Source: Paracoccaceae bacterium
GTDB taxonomy: Bacteria > Pseudomonadota > Alphaproteobacteria > Rhodobacterales > Rhodobacteraceae
DNA length: 5,342 bases
Assembly: GCA_024644285.1 (NCBI GenBank)
Contig: JAHELH010000064.1
Location: forward strand, 1 to 5,342
Reading direction: 5' to 3'
Every line of letters begins with the position of its first letter. Positions within the stretch are counted from its first letter, which is position 1. Positions 1 to 5,053 of this stretch are shown piece after piece. Made by a program: the position numbers and the translations under genes. The notes under the pieces were generated by a model. That model did no database searches and was not told where the DNA came from. It saw only the letters and a list, made by a program, of their open reading frames with translations.

Positions 1-391
1 GGGTCAGCGCGTGGCCGCGCCGCGTGGGCCAGGACCGGCCATCAAGGCCCGCGCGGATGAACAGCCGCATGCGCCGGTCGCTGGCCCGCTTCGCCAGCGC
101 CGCGTAATAGCGGCCGAGTTCTTCGCCTAGCGGGGCATCGGCGTCGATCCACGGCCCTTCCTGTTCCGCCCCAGTCGGGGCGAAGGCGCGTTCCAGGCAA
201 CGCTCGATCAGATCTTCCTTCGATGCGAAATGCTTGTAGATCAGCGCCTGCGTCACCCCGAGCGCGCCAGCGATGTCGCGCGTCGGCGCCTCGAATCCGC
301 GATCGGCGAAGAAATCGGCGGCGGCATCAAGCATCCGCGCGCGGCGTTCTTCTGCCGGGTAGCGCTGGCGCTTGGGGCGGGCATCGGTCAT
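1..391 (-). CDS. TetR/AcrR-family transcriptional regulator, N-terminal part (C-terminus beyond left edge)
   Basis: Reading the minus strand from the ATG at 391-389 gives 130 residues without a stop, running off the window edge. The N-terminal third is a standard TetR DNA-binding domain. A basic lead-in (PKRQRYPAEERRARML) precedes helix 1 (LDAAADFFADRGFEAPT), and the helix-turn-helix follows at about residues 38-60 (RDIAGALGVTQALIYKHFASK), with the family-typical IYKHF and SKEDL motifs. Residues from about 70 on belong to the ligand-binding domain, which is variable and mostly missing, so the effector cannot be inferred. The start is supported by AGGA (plus positions 400-403) 8 nt upstream and by correct family spacing. 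The gene follows mcl1 on the same strand after 112 bp, so it could be read from mcl1 or from its own promoter. It probably represses itself and possibly neighbours. Family is near certain; target unknown. Confidence 0.93.
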   Translation of the reverse strand, partial: MTDARPKRQRYPAEERRARMLDAAADFFADRGFEAPTRDIAGALGVTQALIYKHFASKEDLIERCLERAFAPTGAEQEGPWIDADAPLGEELGRYYAALAKRASDRRMRLFIRAGLDGRSWPTRRGHALT

Positions 392-415
392 GGAACCGAT
401 CCTAGGTCAAATCGG
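383..415. promoter_or_regulatory. Candidate TetR operator: three alternating ATCGGT half-sites over the tetR start
   Basis: ATCGGT (383-388) and ACCGAT (395-400) form a perfect 6-bp inverted repeat with a 6-bp spacer that spans the tetR start codon. ACCGAT then pairs again, 5 of 6 bases, with ATCGGC at 410-415 across a spacer centred on CCTAGG (401-406). The overlapping AGGA ribosome-binding site lies inside the array. Position and symmetry suit an autoregulatory TetR-family operator, but the site is assigned by inspection only. The same motif is not seen in the mcl1-dgcN intergenic region. Confidence 0.4.
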
Positions 416-497
416 CAGGCGGCGAAACAGCGGCACGCCCAACGGCCCGGGGTTCTCGGGGGTCAATTCGACTTCGGGTCTCGGCGAGCCTATGAAG

Positions 498-512
498 GAC
501 AGCTCAGCTGTC
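498..512 (-). other. Small hairpin with the mcl1 stop codon as its loop
   Basis: GACAGC (498-503) and GCTGTC (507-512) are perfect reverse complements, and the three loop bases 504-506 are the mcl1 stop codon (TGA on the minus strand). On the mcl1 transcript the stem is followed by CUUC rather than a real U-tract, so an intrinsic terminator is doubtful. It may stabilise the 3' end or do nothing. The rest of the 112-bp gap to tetR (392-503) shows no further gene; a convincing sigma-70 promoter for tetR is not evident there. Confidence 0.35.
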
Positions 513-1466
513 GCCGGCGATCATCTCGGCCTGGCGCACCACCACCTCGGCCTGCTTGATGCTGGCGATGTCGATCAGGCGGCCCTTGTAGACGGCGGCG
601 CCGGCGCCTTCCTTCTTGGCCTTTTCCATCGCGGCGAGGATTTCCTTGGCCTCGTTGACGGCCTCGTCGGAGGGGGTGAAAATCTCGTTGGCCAGCGCCA
701 CCTGCTTGGGGTGGATCGCCCACTTGCCGACCATGCCCAGCGTGGCCGAGCGGCGGGCCTGGGCGCGGAAGCCCTCGTCATCGGAAAAGTCGCCGAACGG
801 GCCGTCCACCGGCAACAGGCCGTGGGTGCGGCAGGCCGCGACGATGTTGGCCTGCGCCCAATGCCAGGGGTCGGACCAGTATTTCTGGCCCTCGCGGTGC
901 ATGTAATAGTTTTCCTGCGTGCCGCCGATGCCAGTGGTCTGCATGCCCATCGAGGCGGCGAAATCCGCAGCACCCAGGCTTATCGCCTGCAGGCGCGGCG
1001 AGGCGGCGGCGATGTCCTCGACATGGCAGATGCCGGCCGAGGTTTCGATGATGCATTCGAAAGCGAGCTTTTTAACCCGGCCCATCGCCGCCTCGATCGA
1101 GCTGACCAGCGCGTCAACGGCGTAGATGTCGGAGGCATTCCCGGCCTTGGGGATCATGATCTGGTCCAGCCGCTCGCCGCCCTTTTCCAGCAGGTCGACC
1201 ACGTCGCGGTACCAGTACGGGCTATCGAGCCCGTTGATCCGCACCGAGAGCGTCTTCCTGCCCCAGTCCACGTCGTTGATCGCCTGAACGGTGTTGGCCC
1301 GCGCCTTGTCCTTGTCGTCGGGCGCGACGCTGTCCTCGAGGTCGATATTGACCACGTCGGCGGCGCTTTTTGCCATCTTCTCGAACAAGGCGTCGTTGGA
1401 ACCGGGGCCGAACAGCTGGCAGCGGTTGGGACGGGCAGGCGGCGCGGGCTGGATGCGGAAGGACAT
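504..1466 (-). CDS. mcl1: L-malyl-CoA/beta-methylmalyl-CoA lyase (Mcl1)
   Basis: 320 residues, cytoplasmic, HpcH/HpaI-CitE superfamily TIM barrel. It reversibly cleaves (2R,3S)-beta-methylmalyl-CoA to glyoxylate plus propionyl-CoA and (S)-malyl-CoA to glyoxylate plus acetyl-CoA, a late step of the ethylmalonyl-CoA pathway for acetate and C1/C2 assimilation. The sequence closely matches what I recall of Rhodobacter Mcl1, from the N-terminal MSFRIQPAPPARPNRCQLFG to the C-terminal YKGRLIDIASIKQAE. Expected functional residues are all present: Arg76 (SVRIN), the Mg ligands Glu141 (IIET) and Asp168 (GAADF), and Asp299 (RLIDIA). The frame stays open upstream to 1691, but the true start is the ATG at 1466: the family N-terminus begins there, with GGAG (plus 1476-1479) 9 nt upstream. 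It is divergent from dgcN. A bifunctional Mcl1 is far more likely than the thioesterase Mcl2, which is a more distant paralogue. Confidence 0.96.
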   Translation of the reverse strand: MSFRIQPAPPARPNRCQLFGPGSNDALFEKMAKSAADVVNIDLEDSVAPDDKDKARANTVQAINDVDWGRKTLSVRINGLDSPYWYRDVVDLLEKGGERLDQIMIPKAGNASDIYAVDALVSSIEAAMGRVKKLAFECIIETSAGICHVEDIAAASPRLQAISLGAADFAASMGMQTTGIGGTQENYYMHREGQKYWSDPWHWAQANIVAACRTHGLLPVDGPFGDFSDDEGFRAQARRSATLGMVGKWAIHPKQVALANEIFTPSDEAVNEAKEILAAMEKAKKEGAGAAVYKGRLIDIASIKQAEVVVRQAEMIAGDS

Positions 1467-1490
1467 GCGGCGGAACTCCGGAAAGCTTGT

Positions 1491-1519
1491 ATTGTATGCA
1501 GGCGCATGCGGGGTAGAAT
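1491..1519 (-). promoter_or_regulatory. Candidate sigma-70 promoter for mcl1
   Basis: Read on the minus strand, a -10 element TACAAT (plus 1491-1496) lies 17 bp downstream of a poor -35 element ATTCTA (plus 1514-1519). Initiation near 1484 would give an 18-nt leader to the mcl1 ATG, containing its GGAG. The -10 is good and the -35 weak, which would fit activator dependence. Assigned by inspection only. Confidence 0.4.
1492..1519 (+). promoter_or_regulatory. Candidate sigma-70 promoter for dgcN-dgcA
   Basis: The -35 element TTGTAT (1492-1497) and -10 element TAGAAT (1514-1519) are separated by 16 bp. Transcription would begin near 1526 and leave a leader of about 108 nt before the dgcN ATG. 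The elements occupy the same bases as the mcl1 promoter candidate on the other strand, so the -10 of each coincides with the -35 of the other. The shared spacer holds the palindrome CGCATGCG (1503-1510), a possible operator core. Inspection only. Confidence 0.42.
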
Positions 1520-1545
1520 ATTGCGCGGCCGCTCGCAAGGCGGTT

Positions 1546-1588
1546 TCCCCGCGCCAGGCCGCTTGCCGGTTGCAACGCGGCGCGGGGA
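1546..1588 (+). other. Strong GC-rich inverted repeat in the dgcN leader
   Basis: TCCCCGCGCC (1546-1555) and GGCGCGGGGA (1579-1588) are a perfect 10-bp inverted repeat with a 23-nt loop. All but one of the pairs are G-C. The loop holds a second perfect palindrome, GTTGCAAC (1569-1576). No T-run follows, so this is not a standard intrinsic terminator. It lies between the proposed transcription start and the dgcN ribosome-binding site, so it could act as an RNA structure or as a DNA-binding site. Confidence 0.5.
1569..1576. promoter_or_regulatory. GTTGCAAC palindrome, possible ScfR-type regulator half of the control region
   Basis: The 8-bp perfect palindrome GTTGCAAC contains a TTGCAA core. 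From memory, short-chain fatty acyl-CoA regulators (the PccR/RamB/MccR group), which control acyl-CoA assimilation genes in Rhodobacter and Paracoccus, recognise TTTGCAAA-like sites. Being 103 bp upstream of mcl1 makes such a role conceivable. The flanks are G/C rather than the T/A I would expect, so confidence is low. Confidence 0.22.
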
Positions 1589-1600
1589 CGGACATCCTGA

Positions 1601-1626
1601 CTCCGCCATGCCAGCCGCAAGCGGAG
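1601..1626 (+). promoter_or_regulatory. dgcN ribosome-binding site with a complementary upstream segment
   Basis: The Shine-Dalgarno GGAG (1623-1626) lies 7 nt before the dgcN ATG and fixes that start. CTCCGC (1601-1606) is perfectly complementary to GCGGAG (1621-1626) across a 14-nt loop, so the site could be masked in a 6-bp RNA hairpin. The site itself is clear; the regulatory use of the hairpin is inference. Confidence 0.5.
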
Positions 1627-1633
1627 CCGACCC

Positions 1634-2635
1634 ATGATTGAAACGCCCTATCTGCTGTTTCTCGGCGATGCTCCCGATCCGCTGGCCGCAAAGGTGGCTC
1701 AGGGCATCCGCGACTGGCGGCCCGATCACGCGATCGGACAGTACCGGATGCACGGCTGCAAGGCGGATATGAAACTGCCCGACCTGACGCTGGCAGAGGC
1801 CAGAGCCGCCGGGGCGAAGACCCTGGTGATCGGCGTGGCCAACCGGGGCGGCGTGATCAGCGCTGCCTGGAAGAAGGTGCTGGTCGCGGCGCTGGAGGAA
1901 GGTCTTGACCTGGCCAGCGGATTGCACAACCTGCTGCGCGACGAGCCCGACCTGGCCGCGGTCGCCGAGGCCTGCGGGCGGCAGCTGCACGACGTCCGGG
2001 TGCCCTCGGTCAAGTATCCCATCGCTGAAGGCAGACGCCGCAGCGGCAAGCGCTGTCTGGCGGTGGGCACCGACTGTTCCATCGGCAAGATGTATACCGC
2101 GCTGGCGATGGATGCCGAAATGAAGCGGCGCGGGCTGAAGTCCAGCTTTCGCGCCACCGGCCAGACCGGGATCCTGATCACCGGCGACGGCGTGCCGCTG
2201 GACGCGGTGGTGGCGGACTTCATGGCCGGGGCGGTGGAATGGTTGACGCCGGACAACGACGCCGGTCACTGGGATCACATCGAGGGGCAGGGCAGCCTGT
2301 TCCATGTCTCGTATTCCGGCGTAACGATGGCGCTGATCCACGGCGGTCAGCCCGACGCGCTGATCCTCTGCCACGAGCCGACCCGGACCCACATGCGGGG
2401 ATTGCCGCATTACCCGCTGCCGACCCTGGAGGATCTGCGCGATCTGGCGCTACGACTGACGCGGATCGCGAATCCGGACTGCCGGGTCACGGGCATTTCC
2501 GTGAACACCGCGGCGCTGGACGAGCCGCAGGCGCTGGAGTGCCTGCGAGAGATCGAAAACCGGATGAACCTGCCGGCCGCCGATCCGTTCCGGCAGGGCG
2601 CCGGCCGACTCGTCGACGCGCTGGAGGAGGTGTGA
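1634..2635 (+). CDS. dgcN: DUF1611 family protein, DgcN-type D-glutamate N-acetyltransferase
   Basis: 333 residues, full length for the DUF1611 family, cytoplasmic, no signal peptide. Members paired with DgcA have been described as D-glutamate N-acetyltransferases that make N-acetyl-D-glutamate from D-glutamate and acetyl-CoA in marine Proteobacteria and haloarchaea. Two domains are visible: an N-terminal Rossmann-like part (about 1-125: TPYLLFLGDAPDPLAAKVAQG, then TLVIGVANRGG) and a C-terminal P-loop-like part (about 135-333). The P-loop reads GTDCSIGK at 145-152 and is followed by the conserved segments RATGQTGI (173-180), GDGVPLDAVVADF (184-196) and EGQGS (217-221). The start at 1634 fits the family N-terminus and has GGAG 7 nt upstream. 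dgcA follows after 30 bp on the same strand, almost certainly co-transcribed. DUF1611 proteins were formerly annotated as NAD-dependent epimerase-like or unknown. Family assignment is firm; exact substrate rests on the neighbour. Confidence 0.88.
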   Translation: MIETPYLLFLGDAPDPLAAKVAQGIRDWRPDHAIGQYRMHGCKADMKLPDLTLAEARAAGAKTLVIGVANRGGVISAAWKKVLVAALEEGLDLASGLHNLLRDEPDLAAVAEACGRQLHDVRVPSVKYPIAEGRRRSGKRCLAVGTDCSIGKMYTALAMDAEMKRRGLKSSFRATGQTGILITGDGVPLDAVVADFMAGAVEWLTPDNDAGHWDHIEGQGSLFHVSYSGVTMALIHGGQPDALILCHEPTRTHMRGLPHYPLPTLEDLRDLALRLTRIANPDCRVTGISVNTAALDEPQALECLREIENRMNLPAADPFRQGAGRLVDALEEV

Positions 2636-2665
2636 GGCGGGCACTTCGCAAGGACCGGGCGTGAG

Positions 2666-3631
2666 ATGCCTCTGACCGTTTCGCGCGACGCTTTTCGGCT
2701 GGCCGAGGCCTTCACGATCTCGCGCGGCTCGCGCACCGAGGCCAGGGTTCTGACCGTGCGTCTGGAGCGGGACGGCGCCCGTGGCTGGGGCGAATGCGTG
2801 CCCTATGCGCGGTACGGCGAGACGCTTGAAAGCGTGGCCGCGCAGATCGCGGCGCTGCCGGACCCGGTGGACAGGACCGCACTGCAGGACTTGCTGCCGC
2901 CCGGCGCGGCGCGCAATGCGGTGGATTGCGCCTTGTGGGACTGGGAGGCCAAGCGCGCCGGCCGCCGGGTCTGGGAATTGGCGGGACTGTCCAAGCCCGG
3001 TCCGCAGGTCACGGCCTACACGCTTTCGCTCGACACGCCCGAGAACATGCGCGCGGCGGCGGCGCGCCACGCTCTGCGGCCGCTTCTGAAGATCAAGCTG
3101 GGTACGCCCGACGACATGGAGCGGCTCGAGGCGGTGCGCGCGGGCGCGCCCGAGGCTCGGATCATCGTGGACGCCAACGAAGGCTGGACGGCGGAGATCT
3201 ACGCCGATCTGGCGCCGCATCTGAACCGGCTGGGGGTGGCGATGGTCGAACAGCCGCTGCCGGCCGGGGAAGACGAAATGCTGGGCGAGATCGACCGGCC
3301 GCTGCCGGTCTGCGCCGATGAAAGCTGTCACGACCGGGCTTCGCTGCCGGGGCTGAAGGGCAAGTACGACATGCTCAACATCAAGCTCGACAAGACCGGC
3401 GGGCTGACCGAGGCGCTGGCTCTGCGCGCGGCGGCGCGGGACGCGGGCTATGGCGTGATGGTCGGCTGCATGGTGGGCTCGTCGCTGGCCATGGCGCCCG
3501 CTGTCCTGCTGGCCCAGGGGGCCGAGATCGTCGACCTGGACGGGCCGCTGCTGCTGGCGGAGGACCGGGAGGTGGCGCTGCGCTACGACGCGGCAGGCGT
3601 GCACCCGCCGGAGCCGGCGCTTTGGGGATAG
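2666..3631 (+). CDS. dgcA: DgcA-type N-acetyl-D-glutamate racemase / L-Ala-D/L-Glu (dipeptide) epimerase
   Basis: 321 residues, enolase superfamily, muconate-lactonising-enzyme subgroup; a cytoplasmic Mg-dependent 1,1-proton-transfer enzyme. The N-terminal capping domain (about 1-110) includes the specificity loop TISRGSRTEA (17-26). The barrel carries the KxK motif K142/K144 (LLKIKLG), metal ligands D169 (IVDANEGW), E195 (VEQPLP) and D218 (CADES), and the opposing catalytic K240 (NIKLDKTGG). DLD at 290-292 matches the DxD that binds the alpha-ammonium of dipeptides in L-Ala-D/L-Glu epimerases. Next to dgcN the likely job is racemising N-acetyl-D-glutamate to N-acetyl-L-glutamate; murein dipeptide epimerisation (YcjG-like) remains possible. 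The start at 2666 is supported by family length and by AAGGA (2650-2654), although the 11-nt spacing is long. All catalytic residues are intact. Confidence 0.9.
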   Translation: MPLTVSRDAFRLAEAFTISRGSRTEARVLTVRLERDGARGWGECVPYARYGETLESVAAQIAALPDPVDRTALQDLLPPGAARNAVDCALWDWEAKRAGRRVWELAGLSKPGPQVTAYTLSLDTPENMRAAAARHALRPLLKIKLGTPDDMERLEAVRAGAPEARIIVDANEGWTAEIYADLAPHLNRLGVAMVEQPLPAGEDEMLGEIDRPLPVCADESCHDRASLPGLKGKYDMLNIKLDKTGGLTEALALRAAARDAGYGVMVGCMVGSSLAMAPAVLLAQGAEIVDLDGPLLLAEDREVALRYDAAGVHPPEPALWG

Positions 3632-3646
3632 CGGCTGTCAAATTGA

Positions 3647-3672
3647 GACGCCTAGCGGCGTCACGCCATTTT
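3647..3672 (+). terminator. Weak terminator candidate after dgcA
   Basis: GACGCC (3647-3652) and GGCGTC (3657-3662) form a perfect 6-bp stem with a 4-nt loop, starting 15 bp after the dgcA stop. An alternative 4-bp stem, GGCG (3657-3660) with CGCC (3664-3667), sits directly before ATTTT (3668-3672). The T-run is short and off-register from the stronger stem, so termination is probably partial and read-through into the aminotransferase is possible. Confidence 0.4.
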
Positions 3673-3680
3673 GGTTCGGG

Positions 3681-3705
3681 CTGCCAGGTGAGCCATTCCT
3701 GGCAG
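3681..3705. repeat. Perfect 8-bp inverted repeat upstream of the aminotransferase
   Basis: CTGCCAGG (3681-3688) and CCTGGCAG (3698-3705) are exact reverse complements separated by 9 bp. No T-tract follows. It lies mid-way in the 142-bp dgcA-dat gap. It could be an operator or a second transcript-end structure. A weak promoter candidate follows it: TTGACC at 3720-3725, then 17 bp, then GCATGT at 3743-3748. A second perfect palindrome, TGGCGCCA (3748-3755), lies just before the dat ribosome-binding site. Confidence 0.35.
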
Positions 3706-3762
3706 GCGGCGCGCCGGTCTTGACCGCGGGCGGCTATTGGCCGCATGTGGCGCCAACAGCCG

Positions 3763-3767
3763 AGGAG
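3763..3767 (+). promoter_or_regulatory. Shine-Dalgarno AGGAG that sets the aminotransferase start
   Basis: AGGAG lies 6 nt before the ATG at 3774. The reading frame is open further upstream to a TTG at 3720, but that start has no comparable site and would add 18 residues unlike the family N-terminus. This decides the start at 3774. Confidence 0.8.
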
Positions 3768-3773
3768 ACCCGA

Positions 3774-4634
3774 ATGAGCCGTATCGTCTATGTCAACGGA
3801 GAGTACCTGCCCGAGGGCGAGGCCAAGGTGTCGGTCTTCGACCGGGGCTTCCTGTTCGCGGACGGCGTATACGAAGTAACCAGCGTTCTGGACGGCCGGC
3901 TCATCGATTTCGAGGGCCACGCCAGGCGGCTGGAACGGTCGTTGTCCGAGCTTGACATGGCGGCGCCGGTCACGATGGACGAATTGCTGGAAATCCACCG
4001 CGAATTGCTGCGGCGCAACGAACTGGTCGAGGGGATGGTTTACCTGCAGGTGACGCGGGGCGCGGCGGCGGACCGGGATTTCGCCTTCCCCGATCCCGAA
4101 GCGGTGCCGTCCTCGCTGGTTCTGTTTTCCCAGGCGAAAAGCCTCGTCGCCAATCCCGCCGCCAAGGCCGGGATCAAGGTGATTTCGATCGACGACCAGC
4201 GCTGGACACGCCGCGACATCAAGACGGTGCAGCTGCTTTATCCCTCGCTCGGCAAGATGATGGCCAAGGCCGCGGGCGCGGACGATGCCTGGATGGTCGA
4301 GGACGGCCAGGTGACCGAAGGCACCTCCAACAACGCCTACATCGTCAAGGACGGTCGGATCATCACCCGGCAGCTGGGCCACGAGATCCTGCATGGCATC
4401 ACCCGGGCCGCCGTCTTGCGCTTTGCCCGCGAGGCGCAGATGCAGGTCGAGGAGCGCGCCTTCACTATCGACGAAGCGCAGTCTGCGGATGAAGCCTTCA
4501 TCACCAGCGCCTCGACCTTCGTTCTGCCGGTCGTAAATATCGACGGCGTGGCTCTTGGCGGCGGCAGGCCGGGGCGGGTGGCGACCCGGCTGCGGGAAAT
4601 CTACATCGATGAAAGTCGCAAGGCGGCGATCTGA
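3774..4634 (+). CDS. dat: D-amino-acid aminotransferase (PLP fold type IV)
   Basis: 286 residues, the usual length for D-alanine/BCAT-type class IV aminotransferases; cytoplasmic and PLP dependent. It exchanges the amino group between D-amino acids and 2-oxo acids, typically D-alanine plus 2-oxoglutarate to pyruvate plus D-glutamate. Visible signatures are DRGFLFADGVYE (23-34, with Y33 and E34), HARRLERS (49-56), the PLP-Schiff-base lysine K150 in RRDIKT with R143 seven residues before it, and the PLP-ring acid E182 in VTEGTSNN. In place of the canonical R-x-H carboxylate trap of Bacillus enzymes (R98/H100) it has R101-D-F103, so substrate preference may differ. Coding order after dgcN-dgcA suggests that it feeds D-glutamate to them. 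A branched-chain or 4-amino-4-deoxychorismate lyase role is less likely from the overall motif pattern. Confidence 0.88.
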   Translation: MSRIVYVNGEYLPEGEAKVSVFDRGFLFADGVYEVTSVLDGRLIDFEGHARRLERSLSELDMAAPVTMDELLEIHRELLRRNELVEGMVYLQVTRGAAADRDFAFPDPEAVPSSLVLFSQAKSLVANPAAKAGIKVISIDDQRWTRRDIKTVQLLYPSLGKMMAKAAGADDAWMVEDGQVTEGTSNNAYIVKDGRIITRQLGHEILHGITRAAVLRFAREAQMQVEERAFTIDEAQSADEAFITSASTFVLPVVNIDGVALGGGRPGRVATRLREIYIDESRKAAI

Positions 4635-4651
4635 CGCCGCGCCGGCGTCAG
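4631..4651. terminator. Shared hairpin holding both convergent stop codons, candidate bidirectional terminator
   Basis: CTGACGCCG (4631-4639) and CGGCGTCAG (4643-4651) are perfect reverse complements around a 3-nt loop, CGC. The aminotransferase stop TGA (4632-4634) lies in the left arm and the response-regulator stop (4648-4650, TGA on the minus strand) in the right arm. The symmetrical hairpin forms in both transcripts. There is no U-tract on either side, so Rho-independent termination would be inefficient; it may instead protect the 3' ends. Confidence 0.55.
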
Positions 4652-5046
4652 GCGCCGCACTCGCAAAGCGACGGCGTGGCCTGCTGCAGCGCGCGCCGCA
4701 CCGCGTCGATCGAAATCGGTTTCGACAGAACGCCGTCGAACCCGGCCGCCCCGCAGGCGCCCGGGTTCTGCCAGAACTCGTCCGCCGTAACCGCGATGAT
4801 CCAGGGGCGAACGCGCCTGTCGCGCAGCGAGTCGCGCAGGCGGGCGCAGGTTTCCACGCCGGAGAGGCCCGGCATATGGATGTCCATCATCAGGATCGGT
4901 GCGCGGTCCGGCTTGGCGCGCATCATTCTCAGGCACTCGCTTCCCGTGGCCGCGAAATCGTGCGGATAAAGCAACTGGTCGCAGATCTCGCCCATCATGA
5001 AACGGGTGATCGTGTCGTCCTCGACGATCAAAACACATGGATTCAA
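4648..5046 (-). CDS. Single-domain response regulator (CheY-like receiver)
   Basis: 132 residues, a receiver domain alone with no DNA-binding or enzymatic output. The acidic pair is D10/D11 (VLIVEDD), the phospho-acceptor Asp55 (MMDIHMPG), the switch Thr87 (AVTAD) and the conserved Lys109 (LSKPI); all are intact, so it should be phosphorylatable. No suitable in-frame ATG exists. The start chosen is TTG at 5046-5044, 7 nt after a strong GGGAGG (plus 5054-5059), which gives the normal receiver N-terminus; longer readings would overlap the kinase gene and carry no domain. The kinase ends 38 bp upstream on the same strand, so the two are likely co-transcribed and form a phosphorelay. Receivers of this type often pass phosphate to a phosphotransfer protein or act by protein contact. 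Output unknown. The C-terminus ends CECGA, inside the shared stop hairpin. Confidence 0.88.
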   Translation of the reverse strand: MNPCVLIVEDDTITRFMMGEICDQLLYPHDFAATGSECLRMMRAKPDRAPILMMDIHMPGLSGVETCARLRDSLRDRRVRPWIIAVTADEFWQNPGACGAAGFDGVLSKPISIDAVRRALQQATPSLCECGA

Positions 5047-5053
5047 CGCCCGA

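Noticed and set aside
511..520. TCGCCGGCGA palindrome as a regulatory site
   Set aside because: It lies within mcl1 codons (Ile-Ala-Gly-Asp) and such GC palindromes are common by chance here; noted only alongside the stop hairpin.
1546..1588. Intrinsic terminator in the mcl1-dgcN region
   Set aside because: The stem is strong, but no T-run follows on either strand and no gene ends there.
372..1637. 421-codon open frame on the plus strand opposite mcl1
   Set aside because: The opposite strand encodes a clear full-length Mcl1 with all catalytic residues. This frame is a GC-rich antisense shadow with no recognisable domain and no good ribosome-binding site.
1467..1691. 75-residue N-terminal extension of Mcl1
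   Set aside because: It would run through the divergent control region into dgcN; the Mcl family begins at MSFR (1466), which has its own ribosome-binding site.
1154..2410. 418-codon minus-strand open frame across mcl1 and dgcN
   Set aside because: It overlaps two well-supported genes, is Arg/Ala/Pro-rich without family motifs, and is explained by GC bias at third positions.
2450..3604. 384-codon minus-strand open frame opposite dgcA
   Set aside because: Antisense shadow of dgcA; composition is typical of reversed high-GC coding sequence.
3381..4394. 337-codon minus-strand open frame opposite dgcA and dat
   Set aside because: Crosses a real intergenic gap and two real genes; its end is low-complexity Pro/Arg/Ala sequence with no domain.
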